Made by a program: the position numbers and the translations under genes. Source: Geobacteraceae bacterium (lineage in GTDB: Bacteria > Desulfobacterota > Desulfuromonadia > Geobacterales > Geobacteraceae). Taken from it: a stretch of 38,908 bases of DNA. Of this stretch, positions 16,747 through 24,379 are shown piece by piece; positions within the stretch are counted from its first letter, which is position 1; every line of letters begins with the position of its first letter. The DNA lies in the NCBI GenBank assembly GCA_009773645.1, contig WSYB01000036.1, positions 1 through 38,908 of the forward strand, written 5' to 3'. The notes beneath the pieces are model-generated. The model was not told where the DNA came from. It did not search any database and saw only the letters and a program-made list of their open reading frames with translations.

Positions 16747-18545
16747 GGCTCTTCCCGGCTCCGGTTGAGGTTCTCTTCCGTTTCCCGTTGCCGCTGTCCG
16801 GCCAGGGGAATCAGGATCGTAACACGGGTTCCCCGCCCGATTTCAGATGCTATCTCAAACTCACCACCCAGGTGGTCGATCCTCTGGCGTATATTAAAGA
16901 GACCGAACCCGCCTTTTTCCACCTGCCCCTGAAGCACGGTCGAGACATCAAATCCGACCCCTGCGTCTTCCACGTTCACCACCAGTTTACCAGATATTTT
17001 CTTAATTGAAATTAACGCATTTTTTGTCTGTGCGTGCTTCACGGAGTTTATCAAAAGCTCGCGCACGGCCTGGAAAAGGGTTCCCCGGACCTCCACGGCG
17101 AGGGGTTTCGGACTGTTGTCATCTGTAAATTCCACGTTAAAGCCGTATTTTTCTCGGCACCAGTCGCAGAGCCACTTGATTGCCGACTCTAAGCCAATTT
17201 CATAGAGGACCGGGGGGCTGATCTGGAACATCAGGGAGCGTACCTCCTGAATTGCCTGGTCAACGGCATCCCTGATTTCCATGATGGGCCCAAACGAGTC
17301 AGAGGGTGAGGTGCCGGCCAGTGAATTGAGTTTTATCCTGGTAAAGGCGAGGGTCTGCCCCACCTGGTCGTGGAGTTCGCTGGCGAATCGGCGCCGCTCC
17401 CTCTCTTCCGCAAGAGACAGCTCGGCTGCCAGGGATGCAAGCTGTTGCTGGTTGGCACGGAGCTCTGCTTCCGCTCTTTTCCGGTCGGTGATGTCCTCGC
17501 CGATACTGGCGGTACCGGTCACGTTGCCGTTCAGGTCGCGCAGGACCGTATTGCTCCAGCGGATCAAACGCCGCTCGCCGTGTCGGGTGACAATTTCATT
17601 TTCATGGAAACGCGGGAATGCCCCTGAACCGATCATGGCGGCGAAAAGCTGCATTAGCTGATCTTTTATCTCGGGCGGGATGAAGAGCTCGAACCAGTCC
17701 TTCCCCAAGACCTCAGCATGCCCCCATTCGGCAAGTTCGAGCAGGAAATCGCTGCAGAATACAATGCGCCCGCTGACATCAATAATGACGGCAGCAAGAC
17801 CGACATTCTCCAGGATATGATAGAAACGCCGCTCCGATTCCTCTCGGGACGTCTCCATCCGCTTACGCTCGGTGATATCGGCGAACATGCCGATGGAGCC
17901 GATGATCTCACCCCCGGCATTCTTGTAAGAAGCCGTCCAGAGACAAACGTCCACAAGGGAGCCGTCCTTTCTCAACCGTTGCAACTCGCGGGCAACCTGG
18001 TTTACCCCTTTCAGATCATTTTCAATGATGCTGCAAAACTCCTCCAGGCTGTGTTCCGGAATAGTGGGGAGATGGCTCCCGACAACCTCACTCTCGCTCC
18101 AGCCGAAGAGGCGTTCGGCGGCCGGGTTCCAGACCAGGACGTTATGGTGCCCGTCCACCATGATGACGGCCAGGGGGGAGGAGTGAATCATGGTCTGTAA
18201 CGTTTCGTTGATTGCCTCCGTCTTCGCCTTCTCGCGCTCAGCCCTCTCCACGGCCGCCAGCAAATCACCCCGCAGCCTGGTGCGCAGCGAGACCTCCCAG
18301 CTCAGTTCCCGCCACCGCCGCATGGAGAAAGCGCCAAGAGCCAGGGCAAGGAGTATGAGGGCAGCCAAAAACTCGTCAATCCCCCAGGGGACTCGAACAT
18401 GATTTCCATGCAGGACGTAGACCACCCGAAAGAGATCGAATTTCATCGCCAGAAGAAACGCAACGATCGCTGTTGCTACAATGATGATCAGATCACCGAA
18501 TGCCTTCGACTCTCTGAAATACTCGCCAGGTACGGTTTTGCGCAA
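16743..18545 (-). CDS. Membrane PAS-PAS histidine kinase (NarX/DesK type)
   Basis: The open frame starts with GTG at 18560, but AGGAGG sits six bases before a TTG at 18545, so the TTG is the more likely start and gives 600 residues. Two membrane segments lie at about residues 17-33 and 59-77, with little periplasmic sequence between them. PAS 1 is about 112-225 and PAS 2 about 240-360, each ending in a DITERKR/DITDRKR signature. The HisKA_3 dimerisation domain carries the phospho-acceptor His in RRFASELHDQVGQT. The HATPase has an N box (ELLINSVKHA), VEDAGVGFD and GGFGLFNIRQR. It should phosphorylate NarL-type regulators; the adjacent one is coupled by an ATGA overlap. The signal is probably cytoplasmic or membrane-borne, sensed by the PAS domains. 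Confidence 0.93.
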   Translation of the reverse strand: MRKTVPGEYFRESKAFGDLIIIVATAIVAFLLAMKFDLFRVVYVLHGNHVRVPWGIDEFLAALILLALALGAFSMRRWRELSWEVSLRTRLRGDLLAAVERAEREKAKTEAINETLQTMIHSSPLAVIMVDGHHNVLVWNPAAERLFGWSESEVVGSHLPTIPEHSLEEFCSIIENDLKGVNQVARELQRLRKDGSLVDVCLWTASYKNAGGEIIGSIGMFADITERKRMETSREESERRFYHILENVGLAAVIIDVSGRIVFCSDFLLELAEWGHAEVLGKDWFELFIPPEIKDQLMQLFAAMIGSGAFPRFHENEIVTRHGERRLIRWSNTVLRDLNGNVTGTASIGEDITDRKRAEAELRANQQQLASLAAELSLAEERERRRFASELHDQVGQTLAFTRIKLNSLAGTSPSDSFGPIMEIRDAVDQAIQEVRSLMFQISPPVLYEIGLESAIKWLCDWCREKYGFNVEFTDDNSPKPLAVEVRGTLFQAVRELLINSVKHAQTKNALISIKKISGKLVVNVEDAGVGFDVSTVLQGQVEKGGFGLFNIRQRIDHLGGEFEIASEIGRGTRVTILIPLAGQRQRETEENLNRSREEP

Positions 18546-18711
18546 CCCTCTCCTCCTCACCTGCCAGACGTAAACAATTTGTTACGCTACCAAATATTTC
18601 ATTAAAATGCCAGGGATTTTGACAATGACGATGGTCTGTCTGGGAAAGGTCTTCGCTGGGCAACGAAAACTGTTGCCGGAGATGTGAGAAAAGAGGTTGA
18701 GCGCCCCCTTT

Positions 18712-19281
18712 TCAAGCTTTCTGAAAGATCAGCTTCGCCGTCGGCGTCGCATCGTGGGGTCGCTCTTCATAATGGAGGATCACCCCCGCAAACCGTTCAA
18801 ACATCGTCCTCAGTTCGCCGGGCTGCAGCAAATAGTGCGGGTTGTGCACCCCCTGGAGCGAGGGGGCATCTAGGATCGTGTCGAACACCAGAATTCCGCC
18901 GGAATTGAGGGCTTGGACCTCCTTTGGAATCAGGTCGCGCAGCAGGAAGTTGAAGTTGATGACCAGGTCGTAGGTCTCGGGAAATTCATACCGTTCCAGG
19001 TCCGCAAGCCGGAAATCGATCTGCAGCCCTTCCTCTGCCATCCTTTTGCCGGCCTTGTCGATCCCCGCCTCGGAGATGTCCAGGCCGGTTACCGTAAAGC
19101 CGTGACGCGCCAGGAAGATGCTGTTGCGCCCCTCGCCGCAGGCAATATCCAGCGCCTTTCTCCCCGGGCAGACGGATATGATGAAGTCGATCCGCTCTTC
19201 CAGGAATCGCGACGGATTGAGGCCCAGGAGATATTCTTCCCTGTCGTACCTCTCGTTCCACTTAGCCTTGTCCCGTTCCAT
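18712..19281 (-). CDS. Class I SAM-dependent methyltransferase (TehB-like)
   Basis: A 189-residue single-domain protein. Motif I is ALDIACGEGRNSIFLA (residues about 43-58), the acidic residue after beta-2 is in VTGLDIS, and a later NFNFLLRDLIP region follows. The N-terminus (WNERYDREEYLLGLNPS) is typical of the TehB/thiopurine-type small methyltransferases that act on small molecules, including tellurite or selenite derivatives; the substrate is not determined here. It stands alone between the kinase operon and the outer-membrane protein gene. Confidence 0.85.
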   Translation of the reverse strand: MERDKAKWNERYDREEYLLGLNPSRFLEERIDFIISVCPGRKALDIACGEGRNSIFLARHGFTVTGLDISEAGIDKAGKRMAEEGLQIDFRLADLERYEFPETYDLVINFNFLLRDLIPKEVQALNSGGILVFDTILDAPSLQGVHNPHYLLQPGELRTMFERFAGVILHYEERPHDATPTAKLIFQKA

Positions 19282-19286
19282 TCACG

Positions 19287-19322
19287 CTTCCCGCTTCCCG
19301 ATTCCCGCTTCCCAATTCCCGG
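19287..19322. repeat. Short degenerate tandem repeat (TTCCCG units)
   Basis: Four imperfect copies of a CGCTTCC/GATTCCC-type unit lie directly upstream of the methyltransferase ATG. On the minus strand they read as GGGAAGCGGGAAGCG and so double as a purine-rich ribosome-binding region. Confidence 0.5.
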
Positions 19323-19331
19323 AAAACCGGA

Positions 19332-19913
19332 TTACCAGAACCTGAAGATAATCCGCGTCCCGAACCGGTCTTCCGGTCTGCTCAGACCGCTTCCCCCCTG
19401 GTAAACGTCAAGAATACTCTGGTCGTAGTAAAGGTTCAGATCCACCTTTTTACCGAGACGGACCCCCATTTCGCCGGTCCAGGAGAGATTGCCGCCCGGC
19501 AGGTGGAGAAAATCGTAACCGTGGCGAGAGGACCCGGACTGGCTCAAGGTGGTGCCGGCTATCCGGTGGCTGGCGAATTCGTAGGTATAGACCGGAACCT
19601 TTGCCGCCGCAGAGAGATAAAACCGCTGAAACAGGTCTATCTTCCCCCCCGCCTGGGCGTGGACCTTGTGGATCACCTCATCATAGCCGCTTTTTGCTTC
19701 GCGCTCCCATGCTGCATGGCCAAACCCGAACTGAGGCTCTATTGTAACGTCCCGGCCGGATTTGTATTGCACCCCTCCCGTGGTCAGAAGTCTGTCCGGG
19801 TCGAAGTATTTGCGTGCGGAAATATCGTCCGTCAGACTGGGTGTCCCGAGGTCGGCGGCATACGCAGCCGTGAAGGTCAGCACTGTCATGAGGAGGGTTA
19901 CCAATCGTATCAT
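19332..19913 (-). CDS. Outer-membrane-type beta-barrel protein (hypothetical)
   Basis: The start is placed at 19913 (MIRLVTLLMTVLTFTAAYA) because it yields a clean signal peptide cleaved near AYA/ADL; upstream codons in the open frame are antisense to the holin-like gene. The 193-residue product has alternating hydrophobic and polar strands (DVTIEPQFGFGHAAW, GGKIDLFQRFYLSAAAKVPVY, GEMGVRLGKKVDLNLYYDQS) and ends RFGTRIIFRFW with a terminal aromatic residue, as in outer-membrane barrels. No specific family is recognised. It lies 35 bp after the small membrane protein gene and may be co-transcribed with it. Confidence 0.75.
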   Translation of the reverse strand: MIRLVTLLMTVLTFTAAYAADLGTPSLTDDISARKYFDPDRLLTTGGVQYKSGRDVTIEPQFGFGHAAWEREAKSGYDEVIHKVHAQAGGKIDLFQRFYLSAAAKVPVYTYEFASHRIAGTTLSQSGSSRHGYDFLHLPGGNLSWTGEMGVRLGKKVDLNLYYDQSILDVYQGGSGLSRPEDRFGTRIIFRFW

Positions 19914-19948
19914 CTTGCTTCTCTTCTGCCGTGTATCGGACGCATCCG

Positions 19949-20296
19949 TTACCCTTCCGGATTCATGAGGAGGTTGAGGAGAAAACTGACGACGCTGAAT
20001 ACAAGAGCCGCCACAAAAGCACTCCAAAACCCGGCAACATGAAAACCCTTCACAAGCCAGGCAGCCAGATAGAATATGACGCCGTTGATGACGAGGGTGA
20101 AAAGTCCCAGGGTCAGTATGGTCACCGGCAGGGTGAAAAAGATCAGTACCGGTCTCAGGAATGCGTTGAGAAGGCCTATCACCAGCGCGGCGCCAAAAGT
20201 CGTCTGCCACCGGTCCATGCTGACCCCTGCCACAATGTGCACCACGGCAAAAAGCGCGATGCTGTTAACCAGCCACCTGACGAGCAATCCCCTCAT
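19949..20296 (-). CDS. Phage-holin-family (YvlD-like) membrane protein
   Basis: A 115-residue protein that is almost entirely membrane-embedded, with four hydrophobic segments (about 5-24, 32-53, 56-80, 87-110). The LINAFLRPVLIFFTLPVTILTLGLF-type central motif (here VIGLLNAFLRPVL, then TLPVTILTLGLF) is characteristic of the phage holin family 4 / YvlD group. Despite the name, chromosomal members are not lytic holins, and their role is undefined. It is first in a two-gene unit with the outer-membrane-type protein. Confidence 0.88.
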   Translation of the reverse strand: MRGLLVRWLVNSIALFAVVHIVAGVSMDRWQTTFGAALVIGLLNAFLRPVLIFFTLPVTILTLGLFTLVINGVIFYLAAWLVKGFHVAGFWSAFVAALVFSVVSFLLNLLMNPEG

Positions 20297-20651
20297 GATA
20301 GTCCCCTGTGTTTCGCCTGATAAAGGTTGGTCATCCCCGGACGGCCATCACAAACGTCCAAATACAGAGTAATACATTTCCCCATAAGCTTCAACATCTC
20401 CCCGCGCAGCACCATTGGCAGCATGCCGGTGAGAGCGGCAGTCCGTAAAAGGATAATGGGAAGCAATCCACAGGAATGTTTCCCTCTTGATCCCTTTTTT
20501 ACGGAAATTTGACCCAGGTCAAGGAATCCACTTCATAATCGGGGTATTTTCCTTAACAGGAATGATTGAAAAACCGCCGGTGACGGCTATAGTTAATTAC
20601 GAAATAAGCACGGGGAGAATTTCCCACCATCCATAAAAAGGAGGAACGTAT
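20297..20651. other. Divergent intergenic region upstream of hcp
   Basis: These 355 bases contain no credible gene. They separate the minus-strand holin-like gene from plus-strand hcp and contain the Fnr/HcpR-type palindrome at 20509-20522 and a strong ribosome site (AAAAGGAGG) just before the hcp ATG. I see no riboswitch-like or tRNA structure. Confidence 0.7.
20509..20522 (+). promoter_or_regulatory. Fnr/HcpR-type palindrome upstream of hcp
   Basis: TTGACCCAGGTCAA is a perfect palindrome of the TTGAC-N4-GTCAA type used by Fnr-family regulators, including HcpR, which is known to control hcp genes in sulfate- and metal-reducing bacteria. It lies 130 bp before the start codon. If TATTTT at 20545-20550 is the -10, the palindrome centre falls at about -41.5, the position for class II activation; CATAAT at 20534-20539 is an alternative -10. 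Confidence 0.6.
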
Positions 20652-22304
20652 ATGTCAGGAATGTTTTGCAACCAGTGTGAACAGGCCGCCAAGGGTGTCG
20701 GCTGTGAAATCATGGGGGTCTGCGGCAAGAACCCGGAAGTAGCCGCGCTCCAGGACCTCATGCTCTACGGCCTCAAGGGAATCGCCATCTATGCCGACAA
20801 GGCACGGGAGTACGGCGCCAAGGACGAGGTGATCGATCTCTTCATCTTCGAAGGACTCTTCACCACCGTCACCAACGTGGACTTCGACCCGGTCAGCATC
20901 GCCGCCAAGCTCCGCAAATGCTTCGACCTCAAGGAGAAGGCCAAGGCCATGTTTGAAACGGCCTGCCGGGAGAAAACCGGCAGCCACGCCCCGCAGATTA
21001 CCGCAGGCCCTGCCGCGTGGGTCATTGCCAACGACCTTGAAGGGCTGGTCCTACAGGGACTGGAGCACGGCGTCAAAGCCCAGCACACCGACCCGGACAT
21101 CCTCTCCGCCATCGAAGTCGTCATCTTCGGCCTGAAAGGGATGGCCGCCTACGCCGACCACGCCTTCATCCTGGGGAAGACGGATGAAGAGGTCTTCGCC
21201 TTCTTCCATAAGGCGCTGGCCGCCACCACCGACGCAGCCAAAGGGCTCATGGACTTCGTCAACCTCTCCATGGAGTGCGGCAAGCTGAACATCAAGGTGA
21301 TGGGGATGTTGAACGAAGGACACGTGCAGCGCTTCGGCCACCCCGTTCCCACGAAGGTGCAACTCGGCACCAGGAAGAACAAGGGAATCCTCGTCTCCGG
21401 CCATGACCTGCGGATGTTGGAGGAGCTCCTCAAGCAGACCGAGGGTAAGGGGATCGACGTCTACACCCACGGCGAGATGCTCCCGGCCCACGGTTATCCG
21501 GGGCTCAAGAAGTACTCCCACCTCTACGGCAACTTCGGCGGCGCCTGGCAGGACCAGTACAAGGAGTTCCCCGACTTCCCCGGCGCCATCATCTTCAACA
21601 CCAACTGCATCCAGCGCCCGGCCGATAATTACAAGGACCGCCTCTTTACCTGGGGGCAGGTGGGGTGGCCCGGCATCAAGCACATGCAGGGGTGGAACTT
21701 CAGCGAGGTGATCAACAAGGCCCTTGAGTGCCCCGACCTCCCCGAGGCCCCGGGCAAGGAGATCCTCGTCGGCTTCGGCCACAATACGGTCCTGGGCGTA
21801 GCCGACAAGGTAATCGAGGGGGTGAAGAGCGGCGCCATCAAGCACTTCTTCCTCATCGGCGGCTGCGACGGCGCCAAGCCGGGACGCAACTACTACACCG
21901 AACTGGCGGAGAAGGTCCCCAACGACTGCGTGATCCTGACGCTGGCCTGCGGCAAGTACCGCTTCAACAAGCTGGAGTTCGGCGATATCGGCGGCATCCC
22001 GCGGCTGCTCGACGTGGGGCAGTGCAACGACGCCTACTCCGCCGTGCAGATCGCCCTGGCGCTGGCCGATGCCTTCAAGTGCGGGGTGAACGACCTGCCG
22101 CTCTCCTTCATCCTCTCCTGGTACGAGCAGAAGGCCCATGTAATACTCCTCTCGCTCCTCTACCTGGGGATCAAGAACATCAAGATCGGCCCGGCCCTGC
22201 CGGCCTACCTCTCCCCCAACGTCCTCAACTTCCTGGTGGAAAACTTCAAACTGGGGCAGATAACCACGGTGGAGGCGGACCTGAAGGCGGCATTGGGTCA
22301 GTAG
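20652..22304 (+). CDS. hcp: Hydroxylamine reductase / hybrid cluster protein
   Basis: A 550-residue protein with a strong AGGAGG upstream. The N-terminus carries the Cys ligands of the [4Fe-4S] cluster (C6-x2-C9-x8-C18-x5-C24). The rest has the motifs that hold the hybrid Fe-S-O cluster: GHDLRMLEELL, ...TNCIQRP, LIGGCDGAKPGRNYY, LACGKYRFN and GQCNDAYSA, followed by a Glu/Lys-containing ILSWYEQKAH. The length is that of a full Hcp. It acts in the cytoplasm on nitric oxide or hydroxylamine during nitrosative stress. No hcr or ferredoxin gene adjoins it. Regulation by an HcpR/Fnr-type protein is suggested by the palindrome at 20509-20522. Confidence 0.96.
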   Translation: MSGMFCNQCEQAAKGVGCEIMGVCGKNPEVAALQDLMLYGLKGIAIYADKAREYGAKDEVIDLFIFEGLFTTVTNVDFDPVSIAAKLRKCFDLKEKAKAMFETACREKTGSHAPQITAGPAAWVIANDLEGLVLQGLEHGVKAQHTDPDILSAIEVVIFGLKGMAAYADHAFILGKTDEEVFAFFHKALAATTDAAKGLMDFVNLSMECGKLNIKVMGMLNEGHVQRFGHPVPTKVQLGTRKNKGILVSGHDLRMLEELLKQTEGKGIDVYTHGEMLPAHGYPGLKKYSHLYGNFGGAWQDQYKEFPDFPGAIIFNTNCIQRPADNYKDRLFTWGQVGWPGIKHMQGWNFSEVINKALECPDLPEAPGKEILVGFGHNTVLGVADKVIEGVKSGAIKHFFLIGGCDGAKPGRNYYTELAEKVPNDCVILTLACGKYRFNKLEFGDIGGIPRLLDVGQCNDAYSAVQIALALADAFKCGVNDLPLSFILSWYEQKAHVILLSLLYLGIKNIKIGPALPAYLSPNVLNFLVENFKLGQITTVEADLKAALGQ

Positions 22305-22327
22305 AAACTCGCTTGGATGGAAACGAC

Positions 22328-22360
22328 AAAAGGCGCGGAAAGTTCCGCGCCTTTTGTTTT
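22328..22360. terminator. Bidirectional terminator between hcp and the cytochrome gene
   Basis: An 11-bp stem AAAAGGCGCGG / CCGCGCCTTTT (22328-22338 with 22345-22355) has a six-base loop. T-rich sequence follows on the plus strand and CTTTTGTCG on the minus strand. It lies between the convergent stops at 22304 (hcp) and 22376 (cytochrome). Confidence 0.9.
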
Positions 22361-22375
22361 ACGGTCTGTTACGGC

Positions 22376-23554
22376 CTATTCAAAGGTGACCCGTCTCTCC
22401 ACCCTCTCCACGACCAGCTCGGTTTTCGGATCGGGCCACATGCTCACTTTCACCACAACTTCCGCGCTCCTCGCCCCTTCCGGGAGCTCCTTCAAAAACC
22501 TCTCCGTAACGCTCTTTCCGGGCTGGAGCGAAAGATCGACGATTTCCTTTATCTCCCACGAACCCATCCGCTGATTGCCGTCCAGGTCGAGGCCGATTTC
22601 CCGGTATTCCTTCCTGCCCACGGGGATGATATCCCCCTTGTCTGTCCGTGCGGTCGCTTCCAGGACCACTTTGGCCGACCAGAGTCAGCCGTCCGGGGTC
22701 CTGTGCCCGGCGCGATTGCTGAGAGTTGCGCTCACCAGGACGGCCGGCGTCCATTGCCCCGGCGTGAGCCTCACCCCTGCAGCATCCACCTCCAGGCCGA
22801 TCCCCTCCCGCACTATCTCCGCCTGGTGGGAGCCGGGGGTCCGGTGACCCCTTCCCTTCGCCCGCATGTGGCACTCCTGGCAGCTCTTGAGCCCGCCGTT
22901 GGCCCGATAGGCGTCCTGGTAACTCTCGTAGAGGGAGGTGCAGAAAACGATCTCACGGTCCGGCGGGGTATAGATGCCGTGGCACTGGCCGCAGAAGAGG
23001 GAGGATGTCAATGCCGCTGACTTTCTGGTGCCGTGGGCGGGGGTGGCTTTCCCGGCCGGGCCGTAGTAAACCCCCGGCACCGGCGCCCCTTTCAAATTCC
23101 TCTCCACGCCGGCCATGGTATTATGGCAGACTACGCAGTTGACGCTGAGCCTTTCCAGGCTTTTCCGCGCCTCCCCCCCTTCCTTTTCCCCGGCGGCGGC
23201 AACGGCCAGGCGCGCCACTTCACCGATGAGGGATTCGGATGCGTCCTTGAGCTGCGGGGCGTGGCACCCCATGCAGCGCATCAGCTCTTCTCTGTTGACC
23301 GGCTTTTTCCAATCCTTCTTGAGCCCGACCTCGATGAATTCCCGCAAAATGCCGAGGGAATTGACCACGGAGCGGGCGTGGTAGGAAGAGGACCATTCCT
23401 CGTGAACCCGTGCGTGACAGCTCTTGCACGCCTCATCGCTGTATGCCTTGGCAAGCTCGTCGATGGTCCGGTACTCGCCAAAGACCGTGACCGGCAAGGC
23501 CAGGAGGAACATCAGAAGAAAAAAACGCACGCCTCCGCCCCCTTTCCCGCTCAT
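22376..23554 (-). CDS. Pentaheme c-type cytochrome with an in-frame UGA (possible selenoprotein)
   Basis: The frame starts at 23554, overlapping the xdhC-like stop as ATGA. Residues 1-26 are a signal peptide (FFLLMFLLALPVTVFG). Five CxxCH heme motifs follow: CKSCH (43), CMGCH (94), CVVCH (140), CGQCH (188) and CQECH (225). After these, a beta-type tail begins VRLTPGQWTPAVLVSATLSN and RAGHRTPDG. At codon 290 (22685-22687) there is a TGA. The same frame then continues with LWSAKVVLEATARTDKGDI and 83 further residues to a TAG at 22376-22378, with sense-like composition and the completing strands of the same tail domain. Either the UGA is read (selenocysteine, 392 residues in total) or the gene carries a recent nonsense mutation leaving a 289-residue protein that keeps all five hemes. 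It is last in the molybdenum hydroxylase operon and is the obvious electron acceptor for it. Confidence 0.75.
22652..22680 (-). other. Candidate SECIS-like hairpin downstream of the UGA
   Basis: Four bases after the UGA the minus-strand RNA reads GGUCG (22680-22676), which pairs perfectly with CGACC (22656-22652). Inside it, CCA (22674-22672) pairs with UGG (22662-22660), leaving a nine-base loop that contains GGUC. The spacing and GGU-containing loop are what SelB would need, but the stem is short, has a lopsided internal loop, and lacks the bulged U of the E. coli element. The fold was made by eye. Confidence 0.3.
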
Positions 23555-24369
23555 TCTGTAAAAGGCAGTTGAACGCTGATCAAATCTGATATATATGGAA
23601 CGGCATTCCCCTTCCTGGCCTGAATGAGCTGGGCAACGATGGCTACGGCGATCTCCGCCGGGGTTTCGGCGCCGATGGCAAGCCCCACGGGGATCGTGAT
23701 CCGGCCGATGTCGTCGAGCGAGAATCCCTCTTCGGTCAGGGTATTTACAAGGATATCACGCTTGCGCCTGCTCCCGATCACGCCGATGTAGCGGGCGGAA
23801 GTCTTGAGGGCGCACCGTGCAGCGGCGAAATCCTTTTCAAAGCCGGTGGTGGTGATGACGATGGCAGCCGCCGAGTCAATCGCCACCCGTTCAAAAACCC
23901 TTTCACACTCACCAGCAAGCGTCTCGTCGGCGTCCGGTACCTGGTCGCTGTTGGCGTACTCAGGCCGTTCGTCGGCCACGGTCACCCGGAACCCGGCGAA
24001 TCTGGCTGCGGTCGCCAGCGCCCGCCCCACGTGACCGGCGCCGATGATGAGGAGATGCGGACGGACGGCGGACGGCTCGATATAGACGAGAAGGCTTCCG
24101 CCGCAGACATGGCCGTACTCCTCGGTCAGAGTGAAGGTGACGGTGCGGGGCTTCCCTTCCTCCAGGGCGGCCAGAGAGGCGGCTATCGTCTCCAGTTCAG
24201 GCTTCCCGCCGCCGATGGTGCCGAGGATGGAGCCGTCGCCCCTCACCAGCATCTTGGCGCCCGCCTTCCGCGGGGAGGAACCGGCGCTTTCCACTACTGT
24301 CGCAAGGGCGGAAGGGGCCCCCGCCTGATTGAGCCTGATAATTTCCTGATAGATGTCCAGATCCGTCAT
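23551..24369 (-). CDS. XdhC/CoxI-family molybdenum hydroxylase maturation protein
   Basis: A 272-residue protein. The N-terminal XdhC/CoxI domain (about 10-100) includes [21 protein letters not shown] and [12 protein letters not shown]. The C-terminal Rossmann-like domain (about 105-255) has the nucleotide-binding [12 protein letters not shown] and [11 protein letters not shown]. Relatives bind the molybdenum cofactor, help insert the terminal sulfido ligand and deliver it to xanthine dehydrogenase-type enzymes. The usual GGGC-x-E motif reads GGGKPE here, so the conserved Cys is replaced by Lys. It starts 10 bp after the large-subunit stop and overlaps the cytochrome start, so all four genes form one transcriptional unit. 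Confidence 0.9.
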   Translation of the reverse strand: MTDLDIYQEIIRLNQAGAPSALATVVESAGSSPRKAGAKMLVRGDGSILGTIGGGKPELETIAASLAALEEGKPRTVTFTLTEEYGHVCGGSLLVYIEPSAVRPHLLIIGAGHVGRALATAARFAGFRVTVADERPEYANSDQVPDADETLAGECERVFERVAIDSAAAIVITTTGFEKDFAAARCALKTSARYIGVIGSRRKRDILVNTLTEEGFSLDDIGRITIPVGLAIGAETPAEIAVAIVAQLIQARKGNAVPYISDLISVQLPFTE

Positions 24370-24379
24370 ATGCTGCCTC

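Noticed and set aside
19287-19322. Phase-variable repeat upstream of the methyltransferase
   Set aside because: The units are degenerate and few, so slippage is unlikely; it more likely serves as a purine-rich ribosome site on the minus strand.
22655-22680. Claiming a true SECIS element after the UGA
   Set aside because: The hairpin is plausible in position and loop content but has a weak upper stem and lacks the bulged U of known examples, so it is listed only as a low-confidence candidate.
21051-23020. Long open frames overlapping hcp on both strands
   Set aside because: Their translations are low-complexity (Ala/Arg/Gly/Pro or Leu/Val/Gly rich) by-products of GC-rich codon bias; Hcp is unambiguous in the other frame.
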